64,000 bases of DNA from Prorocentrum cordatum. Taxonomy: Eukaryota; Sar; Dinophyceae; Prorocentrales; Prorocentraceae. A model generated the notes under the pieces. That model saw only the letters and a program-made list of their open reading frames with translations, searched no databases and was not told the DNA's origin. The first letter of the stretch is position 1, and the number at the start of each line of letters is the position of its first letter. The stretch spans positions 1-64,000 of the forward strand of contig CAUYUJ010000768.1 of NCBI GenBank assembly GCA_963575745.1, given 5' to 3'. Position numbers and translations under genes: made by a program. This document shows, piece by piece, positions 19,373-31,432 of this stretch.

Positions 19373-20512
19373 TTATGCTGGTGCTGGGCTGCTATCGTTG
19401 CTGTCGAGGTATGTATCTTGTATTTGCTCTAGCTCGTCGGCTTGTATTGGACCATGCTGTATCTGTCGGGTGTGGTCAGTGCTTAGTTGTGGCGTGGTGT
19501 GTGCATTTAATTTGGCTGTCACTTGTGGACTAGCCAGCCCCCTTGGGGTCTTTCTGTATGTCTTGCGGTCTACTTGCGGGCCAAAATGGCTGGTGTCGTG
19601 AGGTTGGCGCGTGGGCCAGGCTCCGTCGACTGCAAGTGTGGGATACCCCCAGGGTACCCGGCGCTGGGAGACCTCCAGATGAGATGGCTCTGGTAGTCTC
19701 GACCTGCTGCCTGGGTCCGCCTTCGCATGGCTGTGCTGCCAGGGTTGCGGCGCCGCATGGGCCGCCGCAGCTCCCCCGAAGTGGGGTGTCAATCCTGGCG
19801 TGGCCAAGGGGTGTCGCCTTGGTCCACGCTGCTGGCACTGCGGCTGGCCGCCCGAGTAGCTCTCCCACTCTTGCTGCAGCCTCGCCCAGTCGCGGTGCTG
19901 GTTGCCTGCCTGAACCCTGATGGCAATGGGGGTCGCGGCCTGAGGGAGTCGCTCAGGTCCGCGCATGGAGCGCTCAAACTTGAAGCCGCCGTCCTGCGGG
20001 TGGCCCCCACCCTTGCCCACAGTTGCGGCGTCTAGGGAGCTAGTAGTGCAGGTGGTTCGTCTGCTGCGTCTTTTGAGTCGGGGCTCCCTAGTAGAGCGCT
20101 GGTGGTTTGAAGCGGATGCGGCATCCCCAAGGCTCGCATCGGCTTGGGCGTAACTATGTAGTGTTATGGAAGCTAGGTGCGATCGTGCACGGGCGGCCAG
20201 TGGCCGTGGGCGGGGGTCGCTGGGCGTAGGCTCGTCACCGCACGGGTCTCTGAGTCTGGGCCCACTATCCCCGATGTCTTCTGGTGTGGCTGGCTGGACG
20301 CAGGTCTGGGCCAGTTGCCCCCCAGCCTGCGTACTCCCTCTCAGTTTCTTGACCGTCGACCCCCGTCGAGGTCGCTCTCGCCGCTCTCGATGAAGGATGC
20401 CACCCTGTCGCCTGGGTCCGCGAAGCCATCGTCCGCGTCGCAGATCCTGACCTTTTTCGGCTGGCTCCTCGCCCTCCTGGGGTCTCTTGGCTGCTTCAAG
20501 TTGCCTCTGCAA
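19373..20512 (-). pseudogene. Giant element ORF2 N-terminal region, segment 2 (copy 1)
   Basis: Low-complexity Pro/Arg/Gln/Thr-rich sequence with no known domain. Its last part ends in SNDSSPAPA and stops at a TAA near 19,373. In copy 2 the same codon reads GAA and the frame continues toward the AKRK that opens the core ORF. The stop is therefore a single G-to-T change private to copy 1, and the core ORF probably once extended at least to here. The first ~60 codons overlap the better-looking frame of segment 1. Confidence 0.5.
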
Positions 20513-21413
20513 GGTGGTGCTGAGCTCGTCCTCTCTGGCGTGCCCATGTGGAATCGCGGAGGTGGCAGCCGTGGCTCGTGTGGCACGGTGGGCGTGATGT
20601 CCTCGATCGGCATCCGTGGAGGCGTGCTAGGGCAAGCCTCCTCGTCGCGGCTGAGGTCGATGAACAGGGTCGTCATGGGGGTTTTGGCTGACTGTGGTCG
20701 TTGTTGTGGGGTCTTGTTTGGCGTGAGAGGCGTGACGGGTGGGAAAAGTATATGTGTCTTGGCGTGGGCTGTTCTGTCGGGATGGGTGAGTCGGCTGGTA
20801 TCGTTGGTGAGGGTGAGGCAAGGTCTGTCGGGGCTTCGTCCTCCTTCTCCTCGCGCAGGCCTTGGCAGATCTTCGGCTCTTCGTCCTGCAAGTCAGCGTC
20901 GTCGGATTCGCAAATTGGGATGCAGTCACTGTTCGCCCGTGCGTCGAGCAGCCCAGTATGCAAGAGTGGGCCGATGCTGACGTGCTCCTCGATGGGCGGG
21001 CACTGCTGAGTTGGTGGTGGTGGTGGTAGCGGACGCTCTTCAGCGGGCGGCCTCGGCACGTAGCTCAGGCCCTGAGAACTGAGGTCGCCAGACGGCGAGA
21101 GGGTAGGCTCCTCTGGCGTTGGCATCGACGATGTATGAGACCTCTCTCCAAATCCCACCTCGGCCAGCTCCTCGAGGTACGGCGGTAGTTCGGGATGTGG
21201 GAGTTCGTACTGGCTCGGTAGAAGCCGGAGTAGATCTGCCTCCAATTGCTCCCTCTGGTACGTGCCCTCCTGCTCCGCCATGCCTTGGTCGCGCTCACTC
21301 GTGACTGGGTCTTCCATGAGGTCGTCCGTCATGTCGAGTAGCAGGTCTTCATCCACTTGTCCTCCTGCTCCCCAGGCGTCCCGCAGGGCGTTCTGGAGTC
21401 CTGCCGTTTGCAT
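20341..21413 (-). pseudogene. Giant element ORF2 N-terminal region, segment 1 (copy 1)
   Basis: Two frames, 20,673-21,413 and 20,341-20,676, joined by a one-base difference against copy 2 near 20,745. They encode an acidic, Pro-rich region (EELAEVGFGERSH, ESDDADLQDEE, LFIDLSRDEEACPS) with no recognised domain. The first Met follows the ORF1 stop (TAA at 21,432) by six codons in the same frame, so ORF1 and ORF2 may be parts of one polyprotein or be coupled by readthrough. Both copies have the TAA. Confidence 0.5.
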
Positions 21414-21431
21414 GCCATGTGCGCGTTGGAG

Positions 21432-23511
21432 TTATTGTAGTTGCTGCTGCCTCTGTGCGTCGCTCATGTACTGGATGTGGGCGTAGTGCTGCACCGCGGC
21501 CTGCATCTCCTGCTGGTGCTGGTGCTGCAGAGTGCTGTGGTACTGCTGCGACACGTGGTTATCCAACTCCTGCTGGTGCTGTAATGCCTGGAGCTCGCTC
21601 GTGGCAGCAGCTTGTCGCTGCAGTGCCACATCCTCCATCCTTTGAGCTTTTTCCGCCGCCTCCTGGTGCTCCCCGACGCGCTCCAAGTACTTTTCCTGCT
21701 CGTGCTGCATTTCGTATGCCTTCGCCTGGATGGCTGCGTGCTCCAGGTTCAGGACGACCCGCATCGCTTCGCGCCTGTTGGCCTCTTCCTGGTGCTCGTA
21801 GGCCATCTGCTGGTAGTTCACTGCGATCCGCAGCTCCTCCTCCTTGTAAGCGCTGCGCCGGGCGCATCGCTCCTGGTATTCCGCCTCCGCCATCTCCTGC
21901 GTCGCCTTTTCATTGTGCTCCTGCGCCATCTTGTACCACTGGGCCTCCTGAGCCGCCATCTGTCTCACAGCCTGCTCCTCCTGCCTGGCCTTCTGGACCT
22001 GCTGCGTGTAGATGGCTGCTCTTCTCTGGTCTTCCTTGTGCATCTCCTCGCGTAGTGTCTTCTTTTCCAACTCGAGGTGCATTCTGCAAGTCCACGAGCA
22101 TCCCTTTGGCCCTTTCCTCCTGTGTCCTCTGGCTGCCTCTCTGTGCCTCATATGCTTTCGCTTCCTCCTCCTCCAGCTTGGCGTTGTGGTGTCGCTTGAG
22201 CGCGTTGACCTCCCATGTGTGCCACTCCTCCTGCTTGGCCAGCTGCGCTTCGGTCGTGTGGATCATCTTTTGCGCCATGGTCTGCTCGTAGGCCTTCAGC
22301 TCGCTTTTGTGCTTAAGCTCTGCCTGTGCCAGCAGATCACTTTGCTGCTGTTCCTTTTTCTGCTGCGAGTCGAGCCTCTCGGTCAATTTCCTGATGGCAT
22401 CTTTGATCTCGTCTGGTGCTGCTGGGGCTGATCGTGATGTTGTTGCTGGTCCCGAGGAGGCACTCGCTGCTATGCCTGGCTGAGCTGTGGCTGGTGCCGC
22501 TAGTGCTGCAGCTGGGTCGCGCCTCCTCCTCGCAGCCGGGTGTGGCGTGCGTCCTCTGGTGGGGTCCTGACTCCCCTCCTCCTCTGACGATTCCTCCTTC
22601 ACACCCGCTGTCTTTGCCATCTGATCTCTAGTTTCCCTCAGCAGGGTCTTGTAGACTCTGATGGTTCTGGCGGCCGCCGCCTCCTGGTCGAGCATCTTGC
22701 TGAGCCGCTTCTCCATCTCGGTGTGCTCCTCCTCCAGCTTTTCCAGCGTAGCCCTGAGCTGCTTCATGCGCTCTTTGTGGGGCAAGACGAAGGAGATGTT
22801 CGTGGCGGTGGTCGCCGCTTCCTGCTCGAGGCTTGATGTGCACAAACCCGCCAGCCTAGCGCCAGCAATGTTCTCGGAGAGGCGTCCCAGCCTGTGGCAC
22901 TTCGTCTTGTACCACACGAACCGCATCTCCTCGTCGTCTGGTGGTGCGGACCAGCTCTCATGTTCCATCGCAACGGCGAAGGAGACTGGCGTGATGCTGT
23001 CCAGGACTGCCTTCTGCTGCGGGCTGTACTGGAAGCTGCCGATGTAGGCTGAGGCTGGAGCGTCGTGCTGGTCCCTCCTTCTGCGCCTGCTGCTCCTCCT
23101 TCTGGCTGAGGCGCTCCTCCATGGCGCACTGTGCTTCCAGTGCTGGGCGCTGTCGCTTCGCTGCTGGTGCTGTGGGTGCTTTTGCTGGTGCTGGTGTTGG
23201 GCTGGCTGGTGGTGGTGCTGGGTCTGAGGCTGCTGCTGCTGCTGCTGGCTGCTGTGCTGCCGCCTCTGCGCGTTGTGCTGCTGGCCATCCCCAAGGGCCC
23301 ACTCCCAGGGTCGCCCTCCGATGGCTCCGTAGTCACCAGTCCAGTCACTGGCACTGCCGCTGCGCCTGTGCTGGCGCTGCGCCTGGGCTGTGGACCCTGC
23401 TCCTGTCCACCTTTTCCCAGGGCCGCGCTGCGGCGCCTCGAGGCGTGTGGTCCCTGCTCCTGACCACCTTTCCCCCGAGGCGCCGCGCTGCTGCTTCCAG
23501 TTCTGCGCCAT
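21432..23511 (-). pseudogene. Giant element ORF1: long coiled-coil, gag-like protein (copy 1)
   Basis: The N-terminus is Gln/Arg/Gly-rich (QQQQQQPQTQHHH). A globular-looking block follows (VSFAVAMEHESWSAPP, MRFVWYKTKCHRLG). Then come about 350 residues of Glu/Gln/Lys/Ala-rich coiled coil, interrupted by a Ser/Pro/Ala hinge. One extra base near 22,084, against copy 2, moves the second half into another frame. The frame is also open upstream of the first Met, so the true start may be earlier. A nucleic-acid-binding or particle-forming role is inferred from position only. Confidence 0.6.
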
Positions 23512-23825
23512 GACGTGCTGCTGGTGGCGCTGGGGCTGCTGCGCGCTGTGGTGCTGCTCCAGCCTGCTGGCAGCAGCCGCCAGTCTGATCAGCAGCCTAT
23601 CTTGTCCTCTTTGGGTCCTGGCGCGGCGGTGCCAGGCTTCTTCCTTAGTCCTGGGCGTGGCGGTCGGGGTGACCGCCGCGGCTGCGGCGCCTCTTTATCT
23701 TCTCTTTGATGGCTCCGCGGCGCGCGGGCCACGACCGAAGGGGCGACCGACGACGAGCGAAGCCGCGACGGTCCCAGCCCCTCCCCGGCCGCATGGCTTC
23801 CTCCTCCTCCTCCTGCGACACAGAT

Positions 23826-24535
23826 TGACAAACAACGGGGGGTCAGTGAACCTGCCCCCTACCGCTGTGCACAGCTCGGGGTCAGCACACCTCCGAGCTC
23901 TCTGGAAACAGGGGCCCAAGCTGAACCAATATCCAGCGGCCCCGAAACAGTAGCTTCCCCTGGGCCAGGCCTCTGAGCACCCTCCTACCCCAGGCCGAGG
24001 GGTGCCCACAGATCTGGCCCAGCTTGACAACCTGCGTGGAGTAGACGGCCCCACACCTAACACAGACAACTCCGCCAGAGAAATCGCCACGCTCCTCGCT
24101 AACCCACCTTCGCAGAGCGTGTCCCCCAGCGAGCACGACACGACGGGGGGGAGCGCTCGGAGGTGGGGCGAGGGCGGCGGTGGCGGCGGCGGCGGCGGCG
24201 GCCAGCTCGCTGGCCTGGCGCCGCGCGGCGCGGGCCGCCTTCATCTGGGACGCCGTGAGGCGCTCGGTGTCGGCGGCCGCGAGGGGAGCGGCCCTGCATA
24301 CCTGCTCTCCCACCGCACACACGAGCCTCGATAACTTCCGACACCGATCACGACGCTCGAAATCTAGGCGCCCCAGAGCCGCTACCTTCTTCGCCCAAAG
24401 ATCAGCAAAACCGTTGCCCGCGATGAGACGCGGGTCAATAGAACGACGCTGCTCTGGGGTGGGGTGGGCCCTAACCTTGACAAACCTGACGGAATCGGGG
24501 CCCACCCCACCCCAGTCCTCCAGCTTTGACCAGAG
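23826..24535 (-). pseudogene. LINE-B RNase H fragment in duplication unit 1
   Basis: Holds the C-terminal half of RNase H (VKVRAHPTPEQ and GNGFADLWAKK), the Ala-rich linker and the CVRCGAVYST zinc-binding tail, ending at the same stop as the LINE-B copy (23,882). The N-terminal RNase H acidic residues were lost at the duplication junction. Confidence 0.8.
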
Positions 24536-25778
24536 AGTGCAGTTTTGCGAGCTGGGACTGCTTGAAGTACAGGTCTTTCCCTTTGAGCTGTCCGTACGGG
24601 ATCTCCACATTGAGTAGCAACGCGCATCCCCAATTGCCGTCCTGCGCCTCGCTCTGGATGTTGATGAAACCTTGTCCTGTCCATACGGCCTCCTTACAGG
24701 GAGTCTCCTGCAGCCCCGCGACGTGGACCTGAAGGTCCAAGAGTTGGGCTCTGACTAGAGCCCCCTTGCTGGAGATGTCCAGGTGCAGGTCTGTGGAGGT
24801 GAAGTCGCCTACCATGGACTGAGCGTTGCACTGCACGATGTTGAGCTTCAGCGTGCCCTTGTTGTAGCTGTCTGCGGTAAGGTCAGGGATGTGATCTGCT
24901 TCAGCCAACTGGGGTGAGACGTGCTCCTCGAGCTGTCCGCGCCTCCAGGTTGGGTAAGCATGTAGATCCTTACACGCAGGGTTGACCATCCAGGCCCATT
25001 CGAGCGTGCTGTCATATCGTACTATGTCAGCTAGCTCTTCCGCGGGTGGTGGTGGCGCTGGTTGGAGTGCCGCATATTTTGACAAAATATCGGCTGCTTC
25101 ATTCCAGGGGGCATCTCGATGAGCATGTGTATGTTCGAAGCTGATGGCCTTGGTGAGCTGGAGTTGCTGGAATAGTATGCGTGTGAACCTCGCGAGTGGG
25201 CGGTTCCTACACGATCTGATCCTCGATGTTCCAGCTGCCGCTCCCAGAGCCGCGGTGTTGTCGCCGATGATGACGATCTCCTGCTCATCGTCCTCTTGGG
25301 TACATGCGATACCTGCCCAGAGCAACGCTCCCAATTCGGGGCTGGTGCTGGAGGTGATGTTGTTGGCCATTTCCTCGCTGACAGACAGGGCATGGTTGGA
25401 GTACATGTGTCTGTAGTAGGCGATGCCCTGGTCGTCTTCCCTCAGGTGTACCACTGCCCATGCCGATGTGCCTGGCGCCTTGGCGTGGTAGGACGCGTCG
25501 GTGAAGTAGTAGTGCCGCTTCACGGACGCCGAGGGTCTCGGGGGGGCGAGGTGCCTCACCGCCAGCCTGGTGTGCTCGTGCAAGTCGTGTTCCTCGAGGT
25601 CGTAGTGCCATGTCAGCTTCTGGACGTGTTGTTGGAACTGCGTCGGTAGGAACTGTGGTGATCCAATATTGGCAAAGCGTCGCTGCATGCTGCTGCTGCC
25701 GCTGCGCAGGTCGGTTTTGTGCACTTGTCCGTGTGTTGCTGGTCTGGTTCTTGTCGGCGTCGCCTCCTGCGCTCGCAT
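24535..25778 (-). pseudogene. Giant element copy 2: RNase H plus the first part of EN
   Basis: The RNase H region is complete, with the same FTDAS, SPELGALLW, IGDNTAAL and NEAADILSKY blocks as copy 1. The EN reads LNIVQCNAQSM, so the Tyr of copy 1 is Cys here, then GLQETP, and is cut at the duplication junction. The open frame runs a further 21 codons into LINE-B sequence before a stop. Confidence 0.8.
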
Positions 25779-26857
25779 CGTAGGTAGTCGTCGCTGTGCT
25801 CGCTCTCAGTGCTAGTGCGTTGGTTGTCTCGAGCGTCGTCTGCAGTTATGCTGCGCCTAGTTGGAATACGGAAGGGGTGCATGGCTGTGGTTGTGCGGCG
25901 GTGTGGTGCGGGGATGGGTTGTTGCTGTCCCGTCGGGTGTCCGATAGCGCCGTGGTAGCACCTGAATGGCAGCATTGCTCGTCGGGATTGCACGTCCCTC
26001 TGGGGTTGAGTGTGTTGTCTGGTATTAGTCGTGCTGGCTGGGAGTGACTGCTCAGGCTCCACTTGGTCGGTTGGCTTATAGGGCGTGGGCCCCGCCCGCA
26101 TCGTGCTCCTCTCCCGCGGGATAGGTGGTGATTGGCAGCACACCTCATCGGCGTTCAAGTTGTCCGATCCAGCCCGCACGGCCTGACTGAACAGGGGCTC
26201 GTGTGATTGGGCATGGAGCATGCTGTCACGTAGACGATGGGTTATGCCGTCAGGGGGGTCACTTGGAGTCGGTGGTGGAAGAGTGAGTGGAGCTGGCTCT
26301 GCCCGGTGCTCATTGGGGTCTACGCTTGATATGGCTGGTGTCGGCGGTGGGGTTGTAGCTGGTTGGTGCTCGTTGGACCTGGTTGCGCGCCCCAGCACGA
26401 CATCGCTGACGCAAGGGCAAGGCTTCGACCACCCTCCCGTCGGAGGCATGCCCTCGCGCCTTCGCACCTGCAAGGGGGAGTCAACCCGCAGCTGCTCGGG
26501 GAGAGCAGGTCCGCCCGTCGACGGCCTTGCAGAGTGAGGCGGCCCCGCGCTGACACGCCAACGCAGACAGGTCCTGGTCGGTGTATTGTGTTGTTTGGAC
26601 TCGGCTGAGCATTGAGTATGCTCTGCTGCTGTGGACCGAGGCGTTGGCCTCCAAGTAGTACGCATACTCGAGCGGCCGCTGCGGCGCTCTCGATTCGGGC
26701 ACCCGATGGCGGCTTCCAAGTCCTGCTCCTCAGGTTGTTCAGTTCCAAGGGGCTGAGTACTATCTGGCCGTGCGTCGTCCTCGCTACTGCTGTTGTCTGC
26801 GAGCGCCTCGAAGGAGTTCTTGGTCGATATCGCTCCACGGCCTGGGAGCATCTCCAC
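25613..26857 (-). pseudogene. Giant element copy 2: N-terminal disordered region before RNase H
   Basis: Equivalent of the first ~415 residues of the copy 1 core ORF. A one-base deletion near 25,751 (GTTCTTGTC against GTTCTCTGTC) separates it from the RNase H frame. Another near 26,886 (AAAAG against AAAAGG) separates it from the upstream segment. Confidence 0.75.
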
Positions 26858-28077
26858 CTTAAGCGCCTGTCTGAATAACTTTTGCGCTTCGCCACTCTTC
26901 TTGCTGTTGCAACCGCTGTGACGTCGTTGAGGTGCGATTCTGCTGGTGCTGGGCTGCTATCGTTGCTGTCGAGGTATGTATCTTGTATTTGCTCTAGCTC
27001 GTCGGCTTGTATTGGACCATGCTGTATCTGTCGGGTGTGGTCAGTGCTTAGTTGTGGCGTGGTGTGTGCATTTAATTTGGCTGTCACTGGTGGACTAGCC
27101 AGCCCCCTTGGGGTCTTTCTGCTTGTCTTGCGGTCTGCTTGCGGGCCAAAATGGCTGGTGTCGTGAGGTTGGCGCGTGGGCCAGGCTCCGTCGACTGCAA
27201 GTGTGGGATACCCCCAGGGTACCCGGCGCTGGGAGACCTCCAGATGAGATGGCTCTGGTAGTCTCGACCTGCTGCCTGGGTCCGCCTTCGCGTGGCTGTG
27301 CTGCCAGGGTTGCGGCGCCGCATGGGCCGCCGCAGCTCCCGCGAAGTGGGGTGTCGATCCTGGCGTGGCCAAGGGGTGTCGCCTTGGTCCACGCTGTTGG
27401 CACTGCGGCTGGCTGCCCGAGTAGCTCTCCCACTCTTGCTGCAGCCTCGCCCAGTCGCGGTGCTGGTTGCCTGCCTGAACCCTGGTGGCAGTGGGGGTCG
27501 CGGCCTGAGGGAGTCGCTCAGGTCCGCGCTTGGAGCGCTCAAACTTGAAGTCGCCGTCCTGTGGGTGGTCCCCACCCTTGCCCACAGTTGCGGCGTCTAG
27601 GGAGCTAGTAGTGCAGGTGGTTCGTCTGCTGCGTCTTTTGAGTCGGGGCTCCCTAGTAGAGCGCTGGTGATTTGAAGCGGACGCGGCATCCCCAAGGCTC
27701 GCATCGGCTTGGGCGTAACTATGTAGTGTGATGGAAGCTAGGTGCGATCGTGTGCGTGCGGCCAGGGGCCGTGGGTGGGGGTCGCTGGGCGTAGGCTCGT
27801 CACCGCACGGGTCTCTGAGTCTGGGCCCAATATCCCCGATGTCTTCTGGTGTGGCTGGCTGGACGCAGGTCTGGGCCAGTTGCCCCCCAGCCTGCGTACT
27901 CCCTCTCAGTTTTTTGACAGTCGACCCCCGTCGAGGTCGCTCTCGCCGCTCTCGATGAAGGATGCCACCCTGTCGCCTGGGTCCGCGAAGCCATCGTCCG
28001 CGTCGCAGATCCTGACCTTTTTCGGCTGGCTCCTCGCCCTCCTGGGGTCTCTTGGCTGCTTCAGGTTGCCTCTGCAA
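26858..28077 (-). pseudogene. Giant element copy 2: ORF2 N-terminal segment 2
   Basis: Same Pro/Arg/Gln-rich sequence as 19,373-20,512, but the codon that is TAA in copy 1 is GAA here, so the frame reads on through AESHLNDV to RRVAKRK. This is the evidence that the core ORF was once longer at its N-terminus. Confidence 0.6.
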
Positions 28078-28971
28078 GGTGGTGCTGAGCTCGTCCTCTC
28101 TGGCGTGCCCATGTGGAATCGCGGAGGTGGCAGCCGTGGCTCGTGTGGCACGGTGGGCGTGATGTCCTCGATCGGCATCCGTGGAGGTGTGCTAGGGCAA
28201 GCCTCCTCGTCGCGGCTGAGGTCGATGAACAGCGTCGTCATGGGGGTTTTGGCTGGCTGTGGTCGTTGTTGTGGGGTCTTGTTTGGCGTGAGAGGCGTGA
28301 CGGGCGGAAAAAGTATGTGTCTTGGCGTGGGCTGTTCTGTCGGGATGGGTGAGTCGGCTGGTATCGTTGGTGAGAGTGAGGCGAGGTCTGTCGGGGCTTC
28401 GTCCTCCTTCTCCTCGCGCAGGCCTTGGCAGATCTTCGTCTCTTCGTCCTGCAAGTCAGCGTCGTCGGATTCGCCAATTGGGATGCAGTCACTGTTCGCC
28501 CGTGCGTCGAGCAGCCCCGAGTGCAGAATGGGCCGACGCTGTTGTGCTCCTCGATGTGCGGGCGCTGCTGAGGTGGTGGTGGTGGTAGCGGACGCTCTTC
28601 GGCGGGTGTCCTCGGCACGAAGCTCAGGTCCTGGAAGCTGAGGTCGCCGCACGACGAGAGGGTAGGCTCCTCTGGCGTTGGCATCGACGATGTATGAGAC
28701 CTCTCTCCAAATCCCACCTCGGCCAGCTCCTCGAGGTACGGCGGTAGTTCGGGATGTGGGAGTTCGTACTGGCTAGGTAGAAGCCGGAGTAGTCTGCCTC
28801 CAGTTGCTCCCTCTGGTACGTGCCCTCCTGCTCCGCCATGCCTTGGTCGCGCTCACTCGTGACTGGGTCTTCCATGAGGTCGTCCGTCATGTCGAGTAGC
28901 AGGTCCTCGTCCACTTGTCCTCCTGCTCCCCAGGCGTCCCGCAGGGCGTTCTGGAGTCCTGCCGTTTGCAT
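27906..28971 (-). pseudogene. Giant element copy 2: ORF2 N-terminal segment 1
   Basis: Two overlapping frames (28,624-28,971 and 27,906-28,652). The second reads through PTPRHILFPPVTPLTP to LFIDLSRDEE without the frame break of copy 1. Acidic and Pro-rich; no recognised domain. Confidence 0.55.
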
Positions 28972-28999
28972 GCATGTGCGCGTTGGAGTTATTGTAGTT

Positions 29000-31061
29000 G
29001 CTGCTGCCTCTGTGCGTCGCTCATGTACTGGATGTGGGCGTAGTGCTGCACCGCGGCCTGCATCTCCTGCTGGTGCTGGTGCTGCAGAGTGCTGTGGTAC
29101 TGCTGCGACACGTGGTTCTCCAACTCCTGCTGGTGCTGTAATGCCTGGAGCTCGCTCGTGGCCGCAGCTTGTCGCTGCAGTGCCACCTCCTCCATCCTTT
29201 GAGCTTTTTCCGCCGCCTCCTGGTGCTCCCCGACGCGCTCCAAGTACTTTTCCTGCTCGTGCTGCATTCGTATGCCTTCGCCTGGATGGCTGCGTGCTCC
29301 AGGTTCAGGACGACCCGCATCGCTTCGCGCCTGTTGGCCTCTTCCTGGTGCTCGTAGGCCATCTGCTGGTAGTTCACTGCGATCCGCAGCTCCTCCTCCT
29401 TGTAAGCGCTGCGCCGGGCGCATCGCTCCTGGTATTCCGCCTCCGCCATCTCCTGCGTCGCCTTTTCATTGTGCTCCTGCGCCATCTTGCACCACTGGGC
29501 CTCCTGAGCCGCCATCTGTCTCACAGCCTGCTCTTCCTGCCTGGCCTTCTGGACCTGCTGCGTGTAGATGGCTGCTCTTCTCTGGTCTTCCTTGTGCATC
29601 TCCTCGCGTAGTGTCTTCTTTTCCAACTCAAGATGCATTTGCAAGTCCACGAGCATCCCTTTGGCCCTTTCCTCCTGTGTCCTCTGGCTGCCTCTTTGTG
29701 CCTCGTATGCTTTCGCTTCCTCCTCCTCCAGCTTGGCGTTGTGGTGCCGCTTGAGCGCGTTAACCTCCCATGTGTGCCACTCCTCCTGCTTGGCCAGCTG
29801 CACTTCGGTCGTGTGGATCATCTTTTGCGCCATGGTCTGCTCGTAGGCCTTCAGCTCGCTTTTGTGCTTGAGCTCTGCCTGTGCCAGCAGGTCACTTTGC
29901 TGCTGTTCCTTTTTCTGCTGCGAGTCGAGCCTCTCGGTCATTTCCTGATGGCGTCTTTGATCTCGTCTGGTGCTGCTGGGGCTGATCGTGCAGTTGTTGC
30001 TGGTCCCGAGGAGGCACTCGCTGCTATGCCTGGCTGAGCTGTGGCTGGTGCCGCTAGTGCTGCAGCTGGGTCGCGCCTCCTCCTCGCAGCCGGGTGTGGC
30101 GTGCGTCCTCTGGTGGGGTCCTGGCTCCCCTCCTCCTCTGACGATTCCTCCTTCACACCCGCTGACTTTGCCATCTGATCTCTGGTTTCCCTCAGCAGGG
30201 TCTTGTAGACCCTGATGGTTCTGGCGGCCGCCGCCTCCTGGTCGAGCATTTGCTGAGCCGCTTCTCCATCTCGGTGTGCTCCTCCTCCAGCTTTTCCAGC
30301 GTAGCCCTGAGCTGCTTCATGCGCTCTTTGTGGGGCAAGACGAAGGAGATGTTCGTGGCGGTGGTCGCCGCTTCCTGCTCGAGGCTCGATGCACACAAAC
30401 CCGCCAGCCTAGCGCCAGCAATGTTCTCGGAGAGGCGTCCCAGCCTGTGGCACTTCGTCTTGTACCACACGAACCGCATCTCCTCGTCGTCTGGTGGCGC
30501 GGACCAGCTCTCATGTTCCATCGCAACGGCGAAGGAGACTGGCGTGATGCTGTCCAGGACTGCCTTCTGCTGCGGGCTGCGCTGGAAGCTGCCGATGTAG
30601 GCTGAGGCTGGAGCGTCGTGCTGGTCCCTCCTTCTGCGCCTGCTGCTCCTCCTTCTGGCTGAGGCGCTCCTCCATGGCGCACTGTGCTTCCAGTGCTGGG
30701 CGCCGTCGCTTCGCTGCTGGTGCTGTGGGTGTTTTTGCTGGTGTTGGTGTTGGGCTGGCTGGTGGTGGTGCTGGGTCTGAGGCTGCTGCTGCTGCTGCTG
30801 GCTGCGTTGCCGCCTCTGCGCGTTGTGCTGCTGGCCATCCCCAAGGGCCCACTCCCAGGGTCGCCCTCCGATGGCTCCGTAGTCACCAGTCCAGTCACTG
30901 GCACTGCCGCTGCGCCTGTGCTGGCGCTGCGCCTGGGCTGTGGACCCTGCTCCTGTCCACCTTTTCCCAGGGCCGCGCTGCGACGCCTCGAGGTGTGTGG
31001 TCCCTGCTCCTGACCACCTTTCCCTCGAGGCGCCGCGCTGCTGCTTCCAGTTCTGCGTCAT
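29000..31061 (-). pseudogene. Giant element copy 2: ORF1 coiled-coil protein, several frameshifts
   Basis: Collinear with 21,432-23,511. Relative to copy 1 it lacks single bases near 29,266, 29,940 and 30,249. It reads correctly through MLVDLQMHLELEKK, where copy 1 is shifted. Comparing the copies suggests an intact ORF1 before duplication. Confidence 0.65.
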
Positions 31062-31432
31062 GGCGTGCTGCTGGTGGCGCTGGGGCTGCTGCGCGCTGTG
31101 GTGCTGCTCCAGCCTGCTGGCAGCAGCCGCCAGTCTGATCAGCAGCCTATCTTGTCCTCTTTGGGTCCTGGCGCGGCGGTGCCAGGCTTCTTCCTTAGTC
31201 CTGGGCGTGGCGGTCGGGGTGACCGCCGCGGCTGCGGCGCCTCTTTATCTTCTCTTTGATGGCTCCGCGGCGCGCGAGCCACGACCGAAGGGGCGACCGA
31301 CGACGAGCGAAGCCGCGACGGTCCCAGCCCCTCCTCGGCCGCATGGCTTCCTCCTCCTCCTCCTGCGACACAGATTGACAAAACAACGGGGGGTCAGTGA
31401 ACCTGCCCCCTACCGCTGTGCACAGCTCGGGG

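Larger units (their letters stand above)
12300..23825 (-). mobile_element. Giant non-LTR retroelement, copy 1 (RNase H-EN-RT-zinc finger-methyltransferase-like)
   Basis: On the minus strand the element begins just after a short (AGG)5 tract (about 23,795-23,815) that ends the LINE-B fragment. It encodes a coiled-coil ORF1 (21,432-23,511) and then a very long ORF2 region down to 12,360. No SL is visible at its 5' end. A 3' tail of about 400 bases below 12,360 holds degenerate CAGATTG repeats. Total size near 11.5 kb is unusually large for a LINE. A second, 3'-truncated copy follows at 24,535-31,370. Comparing the copies shows which frame breaks are private to each. Confidence 0.8.
16967..24534. 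repeat. Segmental tandem duplication, unit 1 (7.57 kb)
   Basis: Collinear with unit 2 at an offset of 7567 at its left end, falling to 7551 at its right end through small indels. It spans from inside the giant element's endonuclease to inside LINE-B's RNase H. The units differ by scattered substitutions and one-base indels. Confidence 0.9.
24535..31370 (-). mobile_element. Giant retroelement, copy 2, truncated 3' inside the endonuclease
   Basis: Collinear with 16,967-23,825. It lacks most of EN, all of RT, the fingers and the methyltransferase-like domain, because it was created by the tandem duplication rather than by a separate insertion. It has more one-base deletions than copy 1, giving shorter frames. 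Confidence 0.85.

Noticed and set aside
19575-19600. SL-like CCAAAATGGCT inside the giant element (also near 27,150)
   Set aside because: Only 11 bases match. It lies within a coding region in both duplicated copies and is not at an element end.
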